Assembly: GCA_022264855.1 (NCBI GenBank)
Contig: JABYQU010000001.1
Coordinates: 1,860,001-1,924,000, forward strand
Reading direction: 5' to 3'
Length of the DNA stretch: 64,000 nucleotides
Source of the DNA: Lenzites betulinus
Taxonomy: Eukaryota; Basidiomycota; Agaricomycetes; Polyporales; Polyporaceae
Shown: one piece after another, positions 31,477 through 43,337 of the stretch
Layout: the number at the start of each line of letters is the position of its first letter
Numbering within the stretch: position 1 is the stretch's first letter
Translations under genes and position numbers: made by a program
Notes under the pieces: generated by a model
Told to the model about the DNA's origin: nothing
What the model saw: only the letters and a program-made list of their open reading frames with translations
The model's database searches: none

Positions 31477-33296
31477 CTACAGCTTCGCGACCAGCTTATA
31501 ACTCGGAGTAGTTGCCTCTATGAAAAGCCGTGCTGCCTTATCCTTTTCCCCTTCAGGCGTTGTCTCCCATAACCAGTCCCACTGACGTCCTATCTGCGGG
31601 CCTAGACGCCCCAAGTCGTCTCCTAACGGCCCATTGAACTCGTACATATTCCCCGACTCCCATGAACCCCGCAGGACATGATTTGCCAGGGGCAGACGCA
31701 CGGTTTCATATGTCGAAAGTGCCTGCGCCAGCGTCGACAGGGTCGTATGAGCACTTCCGAGCAGCTCTGCAAGGATGAATGCGTCCTGCATAATCATCGC
31801 GTTAGCTGTACGAAGAGAGAGGTGATAACTTGAGAGTCATTGGGCACCTCAATCGCTTGCCCGGCTCCAGCACCCTGATGGGGAGTCATTGCGTGCGCCT
31901 GACATGAAAGTTGAGTTCGATCCCGCTGCAATTGACGATGCCCCACCACTTACAGCGTCGCCCAGAAGCGCGACCCTTCCTTGGGTGTAGAATGGGAGGG
32001 GTTTCAGTTCATGTATCGCCCACTTGGTCGGCTTCTCGATACACTAGGGAAAACGATCGTTAGAGGCTAAGAGGTTATGCAAGGTTTACAGTCTTCTCAC
32101 CTTCAAAATATCTATTACTTCGGGCTCCCAGTCGGCGAAGCATTCCAGCATCTCGTCAGGGTTGCATTCGGTGACCCAAGGATTGGGATATATAGTCCGG
32201 TACAAGTGTGGCTGCGATGCCATAGCCACAACGTTCACGATCGATCCCGCGGAGATGGAGTAGCTTACGACATGCTACATTGTTGAACGTCGTGGCTGTG
32301 AGCAGACCACGAACATTCTAAACAAGTACGCACCTTGCTCTTCCCACAATACTGCAGTGAAACGATCCGGAACGTGTTTGAGCGACGGCAGTGATGGTAG
32401 GCTACGATTCTATGGCTCACCATCATAGGACTCTCGATCGTACGGTGTGCCACTCCGTTCGTAGAGACGAGACGGTCGACGGGGATGAGTCCACGATACG
32501 CGATGGACCCACTCCATATCGGCTCGATATGGTCCAGCAGTCGTACATCTCCGTTGTGGTTGTGGACGTGGTCCTCGAGCATCTGCTTGCGCACGACAGA
32601 CTTTATGCCATCGCAGCCGATAAGGACGTCACAAGTGGCGGAAGTGCCATCAGCGAAGCTCAGCTCGACTTGAGGTATCGGATCACCGGTGTTGGATGCG
32701 GTACGGTAGCCAGTCAAACGTTTGCCAAAGTGCGCGACCCCGGGCGGGAGGTGGTCTACCAATACGTCGAGGAACTCCGCACGGTGAAAGCGAATGCAGC
32801 CATCTGTCGTAAGGGCCCAGTTTGAGTTCTGTGATACTGCTCTGCACGCAGTATAGCACTAGTTGCGTACATGGTACCTCGAAGAGGTAGAAACGTGAGC
32901 CTTCCTGGGGTTGGTCCGACTTCCGGTAGTCAAAACCGATACCTTCGATAGATAGCATTTAGACGTTGTGAATGGTCTATGCAAGCAAACGGACTCGTAG
33001 CACGTACCTGGGGAGCTGCTCGGCGGAGCATGCGCTATCCGGGCGAAGTCCTTCGCCATGCCAAGAAGCGAAAGGATCTCCCAAGTCCGGGCCCATATCA
33101 TGACACCCGCGCCGATCTCCTTGAACTGACCTGCAGCCTCGTACACATCCACGCCGATATCACGGTATCGCGAAAGGGCAACAGCTAGTGTGAGGCCCCC
33201 AATACCGCCACCGCTGAGACTACACGTTAGGTCGATCGGATGCACACATTTGCATTGCACTCACCAAATCGCAACACGAAATTTCGGGGCAGCCAT
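31477..33296 (-). CDS. FAD-dependent aromatic monooxygenase (salicylate hydroxylase-like)
   Basis: This is a class A flavoprotein hydroxylase that would use NAD(P)H and O2 to hydroxylate an aromatic or related substrate. The start at 33296 gives MAAPKFRVAIC, and an intron leads to LSGGGIGGLTLAVALSRY (GxGxxG for FAD). Next come DVYEAAGQFKEIGAGVMIW (end of beta-2 and the GAG motif), RFHRAEFLDVLVDHL, SATCDVLIGCDGIKSVVR (the DG motif) and GRVALLGDA spliced to AHAMTPHQGAGAGQAIE (the GD motif). The last exon starts DAFILAELLG and ends PSYKLVAKL. About 430 residues, normal for the family. About eight exons. No targeting signal is seen, so it is probably cytosolic. The closest characterised type by motif is salicylate hydroxylase, but substrate range in fungi is wide. 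Confidence 0.85.
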
Positions 33297-33522
33297 CCTT
33301 AACAGCTAGTGAAACGAAGAGATTAGCAACAACAAGCGGGCGCAAGCGCTTTCCAGATCTTCCCATGGAACTCATGGAACTCAGGTACCACGGGGCCAGG
33401 AATCTCACGACATGACCACAGCCTACGCTTTCGCACACGTACGCGACAACACAACAAAGTCAATCCGGAATCTATGGGAATGGGAATGCATGGTGTACAG
33501 AGATAAAGCACAACTACAACCT

Positions 33523-36500
33523 TCACCGCTTGCCCGCGATGCCGATACGAGCACCCCGATTTTGTTTCTTCGCAGCCTGCGAAAGCGACATGTACGCGTA
33601 CGGGTCCACCCCGTTCTTTTTCACATCCCCTCCCGCTTTCTGTTGCACACGCTCAGCAATCTGTTCGGAGTCCGCGGAAAAGAAGGTGGAACGTACCTTC
33701 GCCTTGAACTCCTGCCCGAACTTGGCGCCCTCCGCCTTCTTCTTGCTCTTCTTGCCCGGCTTCTGCCCAGCGTCGCCGTCTGCCATCTCGACGTCCTCGT
33801 CCGCCTCGGCCTCGCGCCGTCGCTTCTTCGTGTCCTTGTTGAACTTGACCTTCCCATTGGGTCCTCGCGTAAAGCCATCCACTGATGTCAAGGTCTCGCG
33901 GTATGCCTCGCCCGCAACCTCATCTCCGCCTGTTGCCGCACCAGCTTCGTCATCAGAATCTTCGTCAATGACCATCTTGCCAGTGTCCTCTTCGGTCTTG
34001 AAGCGTGCGGCCTCCTGTCCAGGCTTTTTGCGCCTCCCGGCGTTAGCGGCTATGACGCGACATTATTAGCGTGTCAAATACAAGCAGCGGTCGTACGTTG
34101 CAACTTACTCGTGACACGCGAGGCAGCACCAGAGAGGAGATCCATAGGCTCATCATTATCGGCCCGTAGCCGCGCGCCTCCGTCCTTGGCCTTCCTCTTA
34201 GATAGAGCATTCTGCGCGGGCGCGTCCTCGCCGTCGCTATCGTCCAGTTCGCTCTCGCTGCCGTACAAAACGTCCTCAAACGCATCGCCAGCAGCCGGCT
34301 TGGCTTTTGGCACCTACATTGGATGTCAGATAGAGGGCAGTGACAAGGCGTAACTGTGACTTACGTCGTCCTCATCATCAGCGGCGTTCGCCCGCTTCCT
34401 CTTTGCCCTGTCCTTGCGCTTCTTGATGTTGACGAGCACCTTCCGCGCATCCTCTTCCTGCGCGAACGCGTACACGTCCTCCCAGCCAAAGCGCCGGAGC
34501 ATGCGCTCAAAGATGTGCCGGACTTTCGCCTTGAAATGGTTCTTGTGGTCGTGCGACCACCGGAGGAGCGTCGGAACAATATCCTTCAGATGGGGGCGCA
34601 GGAGCTCGGCGGGCAAAGTGTGGATCGAGAGCTTGACAAAGCCGAGCGCGGACTTGACTATCTCGCGGTTGGCGGAACCCACGAAGACGAGGAGGGTGGT
34701 GAAAATCTCGGTCTGCATCTGGGATGAGATGGTATCTATACGAGGATGGTTAGAGAGATATTCACGGTGAAAGCGCATTCACTCACCCCTGAATTCGAAA
34801 AGCAGACGCGAGATAGCGGTTATTGTTGCACTGATCATGTGCGGTGTGGCACCAGCCAAACCGCCAGCGATCATCGTCATATACTCCTCGATGTTCGCAG
34901 TCGCTGAGGTGAAAAGGTTCAGCTTTGTATCACTATCGTATTCTAAATTCACGCACCGTCACCGGCCTCGGCACCGTCTTCGTCCATACCCTCAACCAAG
35001 TTGCGCTTCACTACGCCGCCCGCAGCCATCTTCTTGCCCATGGCCACAACCAGGTCGAAGGCGACATTGCGTGCCTTCTCCGACGGCTCCTTCGTCCCCA
35101 GAACGGCTTCCGGAATGAGCGAGGGAATGATATGTAGCGATTCCGACGGTATCAGCTGCACCAGCCCAGTAAGGAGATGGAATCTATCCTTCTTCGCAGC
35201 CGCCGTAAGACCGTCGGTCAGACCTTCGAGCGTCTTGAAAATCGCTGCAGCGTCGATCTGCACCTTCCCGCTCTCTACGAGACGCGCGAGGGTCTTGTAA
35301 CCGCGCTTCTGCACGCCGTTATCCCTGCTCTCCAGAACCTCGGCGGTGAGGTAGAGATTGAGCAGCTCAGTGGCGTCTTGCATCGAGAGGTATGGGAGGA
35401 CAAGCAGCAGCAGGTCTTGGGTGACGGCAGTCATGGAGTCAGAGGCCGTACCCTTGTTTGCAGATGAGCTAGATGTGTTCTGCGCCTTGGCGAGGTTCTG
35501 CTTGAAAAGGCCAACCAGCTTATGATACGCTTGCGTGACTTCCTAAGAAGATAGATATAAGGCTTCGTGCGCAAGATCGTCGCACTGTCATCTTACCTTC
35601 GGATCTGCGATCGCTATCCAGGCACCGACTACGTCGCCGACCATGCCCTGGTTGTCTCTCCCCACGCTGCTGAAGACGTTGAACAGCACGGCAAGCCAAC
35701 TCTCGGCCTGCGTGCGCAAGAATTCGACATTCGCTTGCGCGTCCTCTTCCGAGATCGCGTCCACACGAATGGTTTGGGGCAGTTTCGCGACCTTATCAGG
35801 ATCGCCACTCGCGAGAGCAACATTCGAGTCCACCATGATCTTCAGGGCACGCAGCACGGGCGGCCGGAGCCCCGGTTGCCCGTAGAGCAACTGAGACAGA
35901 AGTTGCGAGAACTGAGCAGTGAGGGACTTCATGTAATACCATTAGCGCGATAGGATGTGTTGAACCGAGAAAACCTACATCTTTGAGATCGATAGAACCC
36001 CAGCAGTAGCCAGGGAGACCCATCCAAATCTGCTCGACGAGTACGCTCCATACTTTGGCCTCCGATGAACGCCCTTCGGCATCTGCAGTGGTCTGCAAGT
36101 CGAACATACGTTCTGTCAAAGGCACGAAATACGACACGAAGTGTCCGAGGGGAGAGGAGTGGGGTTGTGCCAGCAGGGGAAGTAAAAATGCGCGGGGTTC
36201 AAGGCCGGCCTGTCTACACACGGTACTGTTTTAGCTAGCGGTCTATCTTGGATGCGGTTTGTCTCCATTACCTGTCTGCGGCTTCTAGATTCAATGGTAG
36301 AGCACGGAGTACAACCTCAGGCCCCAGTATCCGCATGGCCGTACCAAGCGTCGCATCGGCAGCTTCCTTGTGCTCGAACGTCTTCTGCACCCTCAAACTT
36401 GCGATTTTCGCGATTAGAGGCAAGAGAAGCTGTTCTGCGGCGGTGCTGTTTCTCCGCGTGCCATTGCGGAACCGGAGATTCTCGATTAGGGACGAAATCA

Positions 36501-37786
36501 CCGACAACACTTCCGGTATTGCGGGAGCGTATGTGAGAGATTCAAACGCAGCGGCAGTCTGGTGTACGATCTTGCGAATGGGGGCCTTCGGCTCCGCGGA
36601 CTCCTTCTCCTTCACTGCAGCCTTGATGGTGGCCGGCGTAAAGCACTGGCCTAACTTCGCCAGCGCCTGGGCGGCAGATTTTCTTGTCGCTCCGTCGGAG
36701 GACTCAAGCAAAGTCCATAATGCCTTCCAAACCTTGTTTAATTGAGTGACGCACTCGTCGGCGTTAGCATGGTGGTATGCAAGCATGGTGTTGCCGAGGA
36801 CAGTGGCCCAGGCAGCGTTGAGAGCAGCGTCACTCCTGATCGGAGGACTTGAGAGGATAACCTTAAGCAGCTCAGACATGTGGGACTGTAGGTCAACCGT
36901 CGGATCTTCGAGGGAGAGGGAGAGGAGGTCGGAAAGGATGGAATAAGCAGATTGCGAGAGGTACGGGTTGCCCAGTCGCGGGAGGAGGAGCAAGGATGAA
37001 GTGATCGCTGATAGAGACTGGAAACGTGTAAGACCCTCTGGTATTCATTTCAGCGGACAAGCTTACCTCGGCCGGCAGTGTAGGTAGCACTGGGCGAAGG
37101 AACGCCAATAGATGTATGGCAGCCTCCGAGCCCTCAGTGTCTGCTTTTTTGCCCTTAAACTTTGGTAGGCCTCCCGAGCTAATTTCGGTGAGGGCGGCCT
37201 TTACCCATTCGGCGACCTTGTCTGCGTAAGGATGCTTCGCCAGGGGAAGAGGGGGGGCTGCAAGAACATCCTTCACTACCTCTGCAGCTTTCTTCCTAAC
37301 CTTTGGTCGAGGGTCGAGGGTAAGCTGGATAATCGACATGAAGGCTTGACGAAGACCTTGGGCATCCAAATGGGGTCGATCGAGCGCATGGAGAACTGCC
37401 CCGTAGAGGGTGATCTGTGAGCGCAGAGGAGGTGCGTGGGGAGAAAGCACAGGGAAAAGGGGGGACGTCAAGGAAAGCGTGGTGGATAAATTTGTACGAA
37501 TGACCGGATGGGGGACACACGGAATGACTGCAGCTAGTAGATAGAGCACGGCGGGAACAATATCCCCGTCGCCCATGGCGGGACCAGATGTCCGCGAAGC
37601 CTGAAGTGCGCCATCCAGAGTAGTGAGAAGGGCAGCAAAGTAGGCAGTCGCAGAGGGCTCTGTATTTTGTTCACGGAAGGTAGCCTCGATCGCCCGGAGG
37701 AGTGTGGCTGGAGCCTTTTGGTGGGCCAAGGCGGACGTGGTGTGAGGCCGAATCTTGCACAAGACAGTCTCGACGTTGTCTGCCAT
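33523..37786 (-). CDS. RRP12: Ribosomal RNA processing protein 12
   Basis: This is a HEAT-repeat nucleolar protein needed for maturation and nuclear export of both ribosomal subunits. The start at 37786 gives MADNVETVLCKIRPHTTSAL and TEPSATAYFAALLTTLDGAL, the usual N terminus of the family. Helical repeats run through the long exons (TLDPRPKVRKKAAEVVKDVL, RKSAAQALAKLGQCFTPATI), with the NUC173 region in the middle (GLRPPVLRALKIMVDSNVAL, GVQKRGYKTLARLVESGKV). The C-terminal part is acidic and basic (KVLVNIKKRKDRAKRKRANA, SESELDDSDGEDAPAQ, MVIDEDSDDEAGA, KKRRREAEADEDVEMADGD) and ends YMSLSQAAKKQNRGARIGIA, typical of RRP12. About ten exons and 1,270 residues, full length. Single copy here. Confidence 0.95.
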
Positions 37787-38323
37787 GGCGGCTAGAATGC
37801 GCGAGGGTTCCAGAGAGCGTCTGGATGTCGAGCAGGACGGCGAGTGCAGTGAGGAAAAACTACAGATCTGAAGGAAGCGTGCTAAAGTGCGACCACGTGA
37901 CGCAGATATTTGGGCGCCAAGTCACTACAACACAGTCCAGTAGTAAGTTAGTACTAACAGACGTTTCTCGCTGTCGCGTTTAGACTACGCATCCTTAATT
38001 AAGGCCTCACCGGAACCGCCATACCCATGTCTCAAGTATTTATTCCTAGCCCAAGCTTTCTTCCTTTTGAGCCCAGCCATCAGAGGGACGATCATGGCAC
38101 ATATCCCTCAAGAGTAGGCGGTACACCGTCTCTCGGTAACAGACTCGAATAGAATATAATGTATTGAATCGAAGGCACGCTATGCATACAGAGATGAGTC
38201 ATGAGGGCAGCGAGAGGGAGAGAAGGCGGCAAACAGAGTAGAGCTGGATACTGCGTGTGTTACTACACCGATCATGGGGCAGGTCGTAGTGCATGTCCGT
38301 TGTGAACTGGGTCAGAGGCCTAC
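37787..38323. other. Intergenic between RRP12 and the four-TM gene
   Basis: It includes the upstream region of RRP12, with a CACGTG E-box-like site near 37894, and the 3' flank of the next minus-strand gene. No gene was seen. Confidence 0.5.
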
Positions 38324-39214
38324 TCAGCCAGATATCTGCTGGTACGCCCTGTTCCCCGCTGCCCAGCGATGGCCCTTCTGAGCGGATATGCCAGTAGTGA
38401 CCACGCCAAACGTGACGAGGATACCGAAAACCCAGGAAAGGGTGTTCAGGATATATGCCCAGCCTGGTAAGGCAAATGAGTGATGCGCATGCACTTGAGG
38501 GGAGTTGTACGTACCGGGACGAGCATATTGGAAGGTTGGGAATGCATCGGTGCGGTAGAGATGAGTGACGACGCCAAAAGCTATGATCTGGGAGAGCACT
38601 GGAGACGCAGGAGTATTCGGGTTCCGTCAGCCCTAGAAATTCTCCCCCGAATTCGACGCGAATAGGCACATACCATGGAGAGCCACCAGGACCGACACCG
38701 ACTTCCAGATACGCCTCCTTCGCGAGTGTGTCGAGACGCCAAAGCCTATCGCGAGACACGCAACGATGGCGAACCCGATGCCGAGGTTCACGAAGTAGCT
38801 CGCCGTGCCCCACACCATGCAAAACTGCTTGTTCTCCTTCTCGCACCCGTCCGTGACGCGCATCGGGAACGGCCGGCACTCGTAGTTCGTGTATGAGATG
38901 TGCCCTCCATTTCCGCTCGGGATCTCGATGACCTTGAGCTCGCAGCGCCGGTCGAGACCGTACTCGACGACGACGGACTTGTGTAGGATGTCGTCGCCAT
39001 GGACGACGAGCCTGCAGGAGGTTTCCGGCAGTGAGCAGTGAGCCTGGGGCCGTCATGGCTGGGAGACAGACCAGTCGGGGCGTTGCATTGAAGCAATGTT
39101 CTGTGGCGGGAGGGGCCAATGTTAACATAAATTGCGACTAGCCGAAGCCGTGCTCACCAATAGCATGGTCGCCACGACCGCAAAGAATGCGACGACATAG
39201 GACGTCTTTCTCAT
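38324..39214 (-). CDS. Small four-TM membrane protein, claudin/SUR7-like topology
   Basis: The start at 39214 gives MRKTSYVVAFFAVVATMLL, the first membrane segment. A luminal or extracellular loop follows with IASMQRPDWLVVHGDDILHK, VEYGLDRRCELKVIEIPSG, YECRPFP and CEKENKQFC, whose cysteines could form disulfides. Then VWGTASYFVNLGIGFAIVAC (TM2), a basic turn (HSRRRRIWK), VSVLVALH joined to VLSQIIAFGVVTHLYR (TM3), and AYILNTLSWVFGILVTFGVV (TM4), ending AYQQISG. About 225 residues in five exons. The layout recalls claudin-like fungal proteins; no family signature is decisive, so the function is open. Confidence 0.65.
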
Positions 39215-39874
39215 GTTCTCTGCGTTCTTCTAGATATTTGTATGACGATGAAGTGGGAGTCAGGAGAGACAGAGACTGCAGCGAGAGACTCGCAAAGCCA
39301 AACGTTCTAGCCACGCGGCCAGGCTTCTTCTGTGTTCTCGAGGCGCTTGCCGCGGGCCTGATGTCAATGTTTTCGCACGCTCGCAGCTCTGCGGACACCT
39401 CTACTCAGAACATCGATAACCTGTTCAGTGCTTCATCTTTAAGCTTGATTCCTCCAGTTTCGCGCTCTTCTACATAGTATGCACGCAGCTCATGGTGTCA
39501 TATCGAACGCGAACAGATCAGTTTGACCCACCCGTCCCTCGAAGATTGGCGGCAGGTGGGACTATCCTCCCCTCTTCGCGAAATCACAAACCCCTCAGCA
39601 CTCGACATGGCTGCGCTTGTATGTGGAAAAGACACTCGCATGACAAGATATGCATTACGCGCTCGCGCATGAGGTCGGTGAAAGATGAACGTTACGGTGA
39701 ACGCAGCATGGCGCGCTGCACAATGGGTGCGTTTTGGGATACGATGTATTGCACCGGTCTGAAGCGGATGGGAGCGCGTCCGAGGATACTATTTGTCTTC
39801 TTAAGGTCTCATTCCGTGGTAGCGGTGATCATGTCGGACTGAGGCTACCAGTGGCAACCGCAACTATCGAGCTG
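39215..39874. other. Intergenic, no gene seen
   Basis: 5' flank of the four-TM gene and 3' flank of the first SDR gene. No convincing coding frame. Confidence 0.5.
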
Positions 39875-41013
39875 CTAAAGGTAGGGCTTGATCTGCTCCT
39901 CCAGCCACGCCCAGAGCTTATCCTGCTCTCCCTCATCTAACGCGAGCGTATTCGGCGGCGCTAGGCGTGCCCAGGGTTGCAGGTACTGCGGTGCTCACAG
40001 GTGAGTCGCGGAATACATACTGTCGAGGAACACGCGTATAGGACGCCCGAGCTCACCTTCCCGTTGTGCTGCGCAGCTTCCGGTGCAGCTCCTGCGAACA
40101 ACGAGCCCAGGGCTCCGTACTCGACTGGGTACCAGTACAGCCAATCCTAGTTGATGGTGAGATTTAGTCTGCGCTCGCGATGGAAGCATCGACGGCATGA
40201 CTTACGAAGGCTCTCAGGTGCCACGGGCTCGACCGGTACAGAGTGCTCTTGATGCACCCAGGGTCGACAGCAATAGACGTGACGTTGTCCTTCGCACAGC
40301 TCCGCGCGAGGTGGTTGCTCAGCAATATTGCCGCGAGCTTGCTCTCCGCATACAGCTCGAACGGGTCCATCTTCTTACACACCGGCCCGTCCCGGAAGGC
40401 TTCGTACACGAACCGATGTGAGGCGTGGTGGGCCATCGAGGAAAGCCAGACGATGCGTGACGTGTCCGCTTCGCTTCCGGCGGCCGATAGCATGGGATAT
40501 AACAGCCGCACGAGGAGAAAGTGGCCGATGACGTTCGCGCCGAACGTAGTCTCATATCCCTGCGCCGTGACCTGCTGGTCTGGAGGCGGGTGAAGCACCC
40601 CGGCGTTCAGTATGAGGGAATCCAGCTGTGACTCTCGCCTGCAATTGATATGGTGAGCTAGCACGATGGTCCATGAAGATATCAACGTACTGCTCGAACT
40701 CCTCCGCCGCCTTCTTCACAGCGTCCAGGTCGCCCAAGTCGAGTTTCAGGAAGAGCGCAGTCTTTCCCGTCTCTTCGCGCAGCTCCTCGATCGTGCGCTC
40801 CGACTTCTCCTGGGAGCGCGACGCCATGTAGACCTTGGCGTTCTTCAAAAGAAGCTGCTTGACCGTCTCCCGGCCTATGCCAACATTTCCGCCAGTTACC
40901 AAGAAGACTTTCGTCGACAAGTCAGGGAGATGGTCCGCAGTCCACCCGTTCGGCTTGCCAGGGAAGAGCACCTTGTAAGTTATCAGATTGATGTAGAACC
41001 CCAGGCCTGGCAT
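39875..41013 (-). CDS. Short-chain dehydrogenase/reductase, array member 1
   Basis: NAD(P)-dependent SDR of the retinol dehydrogenase/WW-oxidoreductase-like type. The ATG at 41013 gives MPGLGFYINLITYKVLFPGK, a hydrophobic N terminus that may anchor it to a membrane. Then VFLVTGGNVGIGRETVKQLL (TGxxxGxG), YMASRSQEKSERTIEEL and KLDLGDLDAVKKAAEEF. An intron follows, then SLILNAGV (NAG), RIVWLSSMAH (catalytic Ser), YAESKLAAIL (YxxxK) and IAVDPGCIKSTLYRSSPW. Two short exons encode YPVEYGALGSLFAGAAPEAA and YLQPWARLAPPNT, ending EEQIKPYL. About 310 residues. Catalytic residues are intact. Substrate unknown. Confidence 0.9.
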
Positions 41014-42546
41014 GTCGACGAGAGTAGGCACGCAAGTCCAGGTTTGGGAGTGCGAATTGAGTACGGAACTCCAGGAGACCTACATCAGATCCACCTTTAT
41101 AGTAGCTGCTGGTGAGCTAGTGCGGGCGCCGACGCTTGCGGGACTAGCACGGGCGCGGGCGCATCTTCTATTGTAAAGAGCATCGGTCTCCTTTTTCGGA
41201 AGTTGCCTGTTTTGGAAACAAACACGTAAATGTCACTGTTTCTGGGAGATTCATGCACCCATTATATTGCAGTAGCAGCTAAGTACATTGCATTGAGCAC
41301 TCGGCGACTCATTGAAGTATCTAGGAGGGGAAGAGAGAGCTCAAGAGTATCGATTTCGGTGTGCAAGTTGTACAAACGTTTGGTAGGCGCCTGGGTTGCG
41401 CGCTGCGGGACTAGCGCCTATTTCTCCCTTCAAACTGCCGTGACCACGCTCGCGATCGAGGACGCGGTTTCTCTATCAAGTATCGTGTTTTCTCGATAAT
41501 TCTATCATGTGTGCCGAAACCTACTAGACGCAACATGCAACGCCATCAGTGATATAGCCTGACGAAATATCTAGAACAGTGCTCACAATCGACTAGACAT
41601 CATGATATACATGGCCCGGGTGCATATAAGGTCGACCGGTGGTGGCACCGTCGTTGCTTCGCTCACTGGCGTCCGGGACGCAGGACGTGGCTTCTAGACC
41701 GGTTCCTAGGTCAGGATTTCACTTCGAACTCACGCAGGTTACGGGGTAAACAATAAGCACAGGTAAGTGAGCTGCGTGATTCAGAGTGAGCTAAGTGAGC
41801 CGCGCACGACAATGTAGATAGACACAGGGTAACCTAAGGTAAGCAAACTCGGGCCCGGGCCACAGGTTATATTTGCAGCTTGAAGAAGGTGAGTATGTCC
41901 GAGTCAACGGTCCCACCGGTTGCATCTTGCGAGTGCACTTAAGGTCGCAATCCTTGAAGTCTTCGAAACCGGTTTGGCACAAGTAGTCTAAAACCGGAGT
42001 TCTCACATACTCACTGCGATACGTCTGAGTTCGCTTCTTACTGTTGACGGCCAATTGTGAGTCTGGACTGTCGAACCCGCGTGCGGGAGGGTCGGCCACC
42101 CCGCCCTGCGGGGTGGCGGGCCCTCCAAACTTTACGAAGCAATTACACTGGTAAAGAAAGCAAAATTCCGTGCCAAAGGCACGGGTATCTTCTAGTATAT
42201 GAGTACGGGAGTGGGCGCGAGTACGGGCGCAGATCTGGGCGCATGAGTCCGCAGGACAGGCAGTGCCGCGCCGCCGCTGTTCGTCATATTAACTCAGGTA
42301 TGGTTGCGTATACGCAGGCAAAAGTTAGCCCCATGGATAATTGCGGCTGATCGCGAAACGGGGTTTGTGACCTCAAACATGTGCGAAGTTTTGACACAAC
42401 TCAGCCGATGCGACTTACGTGCACCCGTCGCTAGCCAAAAACACATAGGAAACGATATATCAAAACAATGTTTGGAATTCTGTGCGAATGCATAATTATA
42501 CAATCAGACGATGGCTTCCATCCTACAGGATGCTCTGACGTTCCTT
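41014..42546. other. Intergenic with a hairpin cluster
   Basis: No protein gene was found. Short GC-rich motifs of the CGGGCGC type recur near 41125-41160 and 42205-42240. The cluster of hairpins at 42076-42184 is listed separately. Confidence 0.5.
42076..42184. repeat. Cluster of four consecutive hairpins
   Basis: Read 5' to 3': CCCGC-GT-GCGGG (42076-42087). Then a long hairpin at 42086-42126 with inner arms CCACCCCGC and GCGGGGTGG around a 3-nt loop and outer arms GGAGGG/CCCTCC; its foot overlaps the first. Then CTTTAC...GTAAAG (42130-42156), and CCGTGCC-AAA-GGCACGG (42168-42184). The intervening bases are AT-rich. No ORF covers them. Possible identities are mitochondrial-type GC clusters in a nuclear insertion, the end of a mobile element, or a structured RNA; none is proven. 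Confidence 0.6.
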
Positions 42547-42963
42547 CTACTTCTCCACCCCGAAAGCGTTCTTGGCCTTGTCCATGAGGGACTCCTAGAC
42601 AAGGTGCAGCGGTTCAGTCATCGGCTTTGCGTGATACGTAGGACCTCTCGTACCTGGTTGTGGTTGGAGTTGCCGCTGACCGTGTCGCCCATCTTCTGCG
42701 TGGTCGACTTCTCACTCTGTAACAGAATACGGTGAGCGCTGACGGATACGTCATTCCGCAGAGCAACCGACCTGGGGTTGTACCGTCGAAGCGATGGAGT
42801 CGGCGGTGCTCTTCATGGAGTCACCGATCTGCTCTACATAGGACTTCTCGGAGTTGGGCTGCACACGGGTGAGCGTCTTGCGATAGAGAAGAACTATAAA
42901 GTAACGCACCTTCGCCGCGGAAGCGGCCTTGTCTGTGAAGGATTGTCTTCCGGTGTCAGCCAT
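42547..42963 (-). CDS. HSP12: HSP9/HSP12 family stress protein
   Basis: This is a small hydrophilic protein of the yeast Hsp12/Hsp9 family. Members are induced by heat, osmotic stress and stationary phase and associate with the plasma membrane as amphipathic helices. The start at 42963 gives MADTGRQSFTDKAASAAK, the family's signature N terminus. Further exons give PNSEKSYVEQIGDSMKSTAD, SIASTVQPQ, SEKSTTQKMGDTVSGNSNHN and, last, SLMDKAKNAFGVEK. Four exons, about 85 residues, full length. Internal repeats of the SEKS type are visible. A TATATAA on the minus strand near 43052 lies about 90 bp upstream. It interrupts the SDR array between members 1 and 2. Confidence 0.9.
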
Positions 42964-43337
42964 GGTCGTGTCGAGCAGATGTGGTGGGGAAAGGTGCAGA
43001 TGCGTATACTTGTTGGCCTTGGGGAATCCGACGCAACTCTTCCCGCAGCTTATATACGTCCTAGCAGTGGCACTTCACAGACGTCTTCACGCACAGATGG
43101 CCGTCATCCTTGCACTCGATCCTAGTAGCATTCCTAACCGGGAAACACACTTACCACATTGGAACGACCCCGATGTGATACTCTTGGGCCTGTGGAGCGA
43201 CGGGGGACATCGCAGCTCTGACGCGCACGAGGGCTGCGTTCGGGGCACTGCAGACCAATCCTGTCAATCCCGGCGGCGTTGTGGACGTCTGATGTGGTGA
43301 GAGTGCCGATTAACGATCTGACAGTGCTCAGAAGTAG
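42964..43337. other. Intergenic, HSP12 promoter region
   Basis: It holds the HSP12 upstream region with a TATA element near 43052. I did not see a clear cluster of heat-shock elements. Confidence 0.45.

Noticed and set aside
38199..39128. 309-codon minus-strand frame across the four-TM gene
   Set aside because: It runs through introns of the four-TM gene in another phase; the hydrophobic segments belong to the spliced model.
42946..42963. Other start sites for the HSP12-like gene
   Set aside because: The MADTGRQSFTDKA start matches the family N terminus; no alternative upstream Met in frame is supported.
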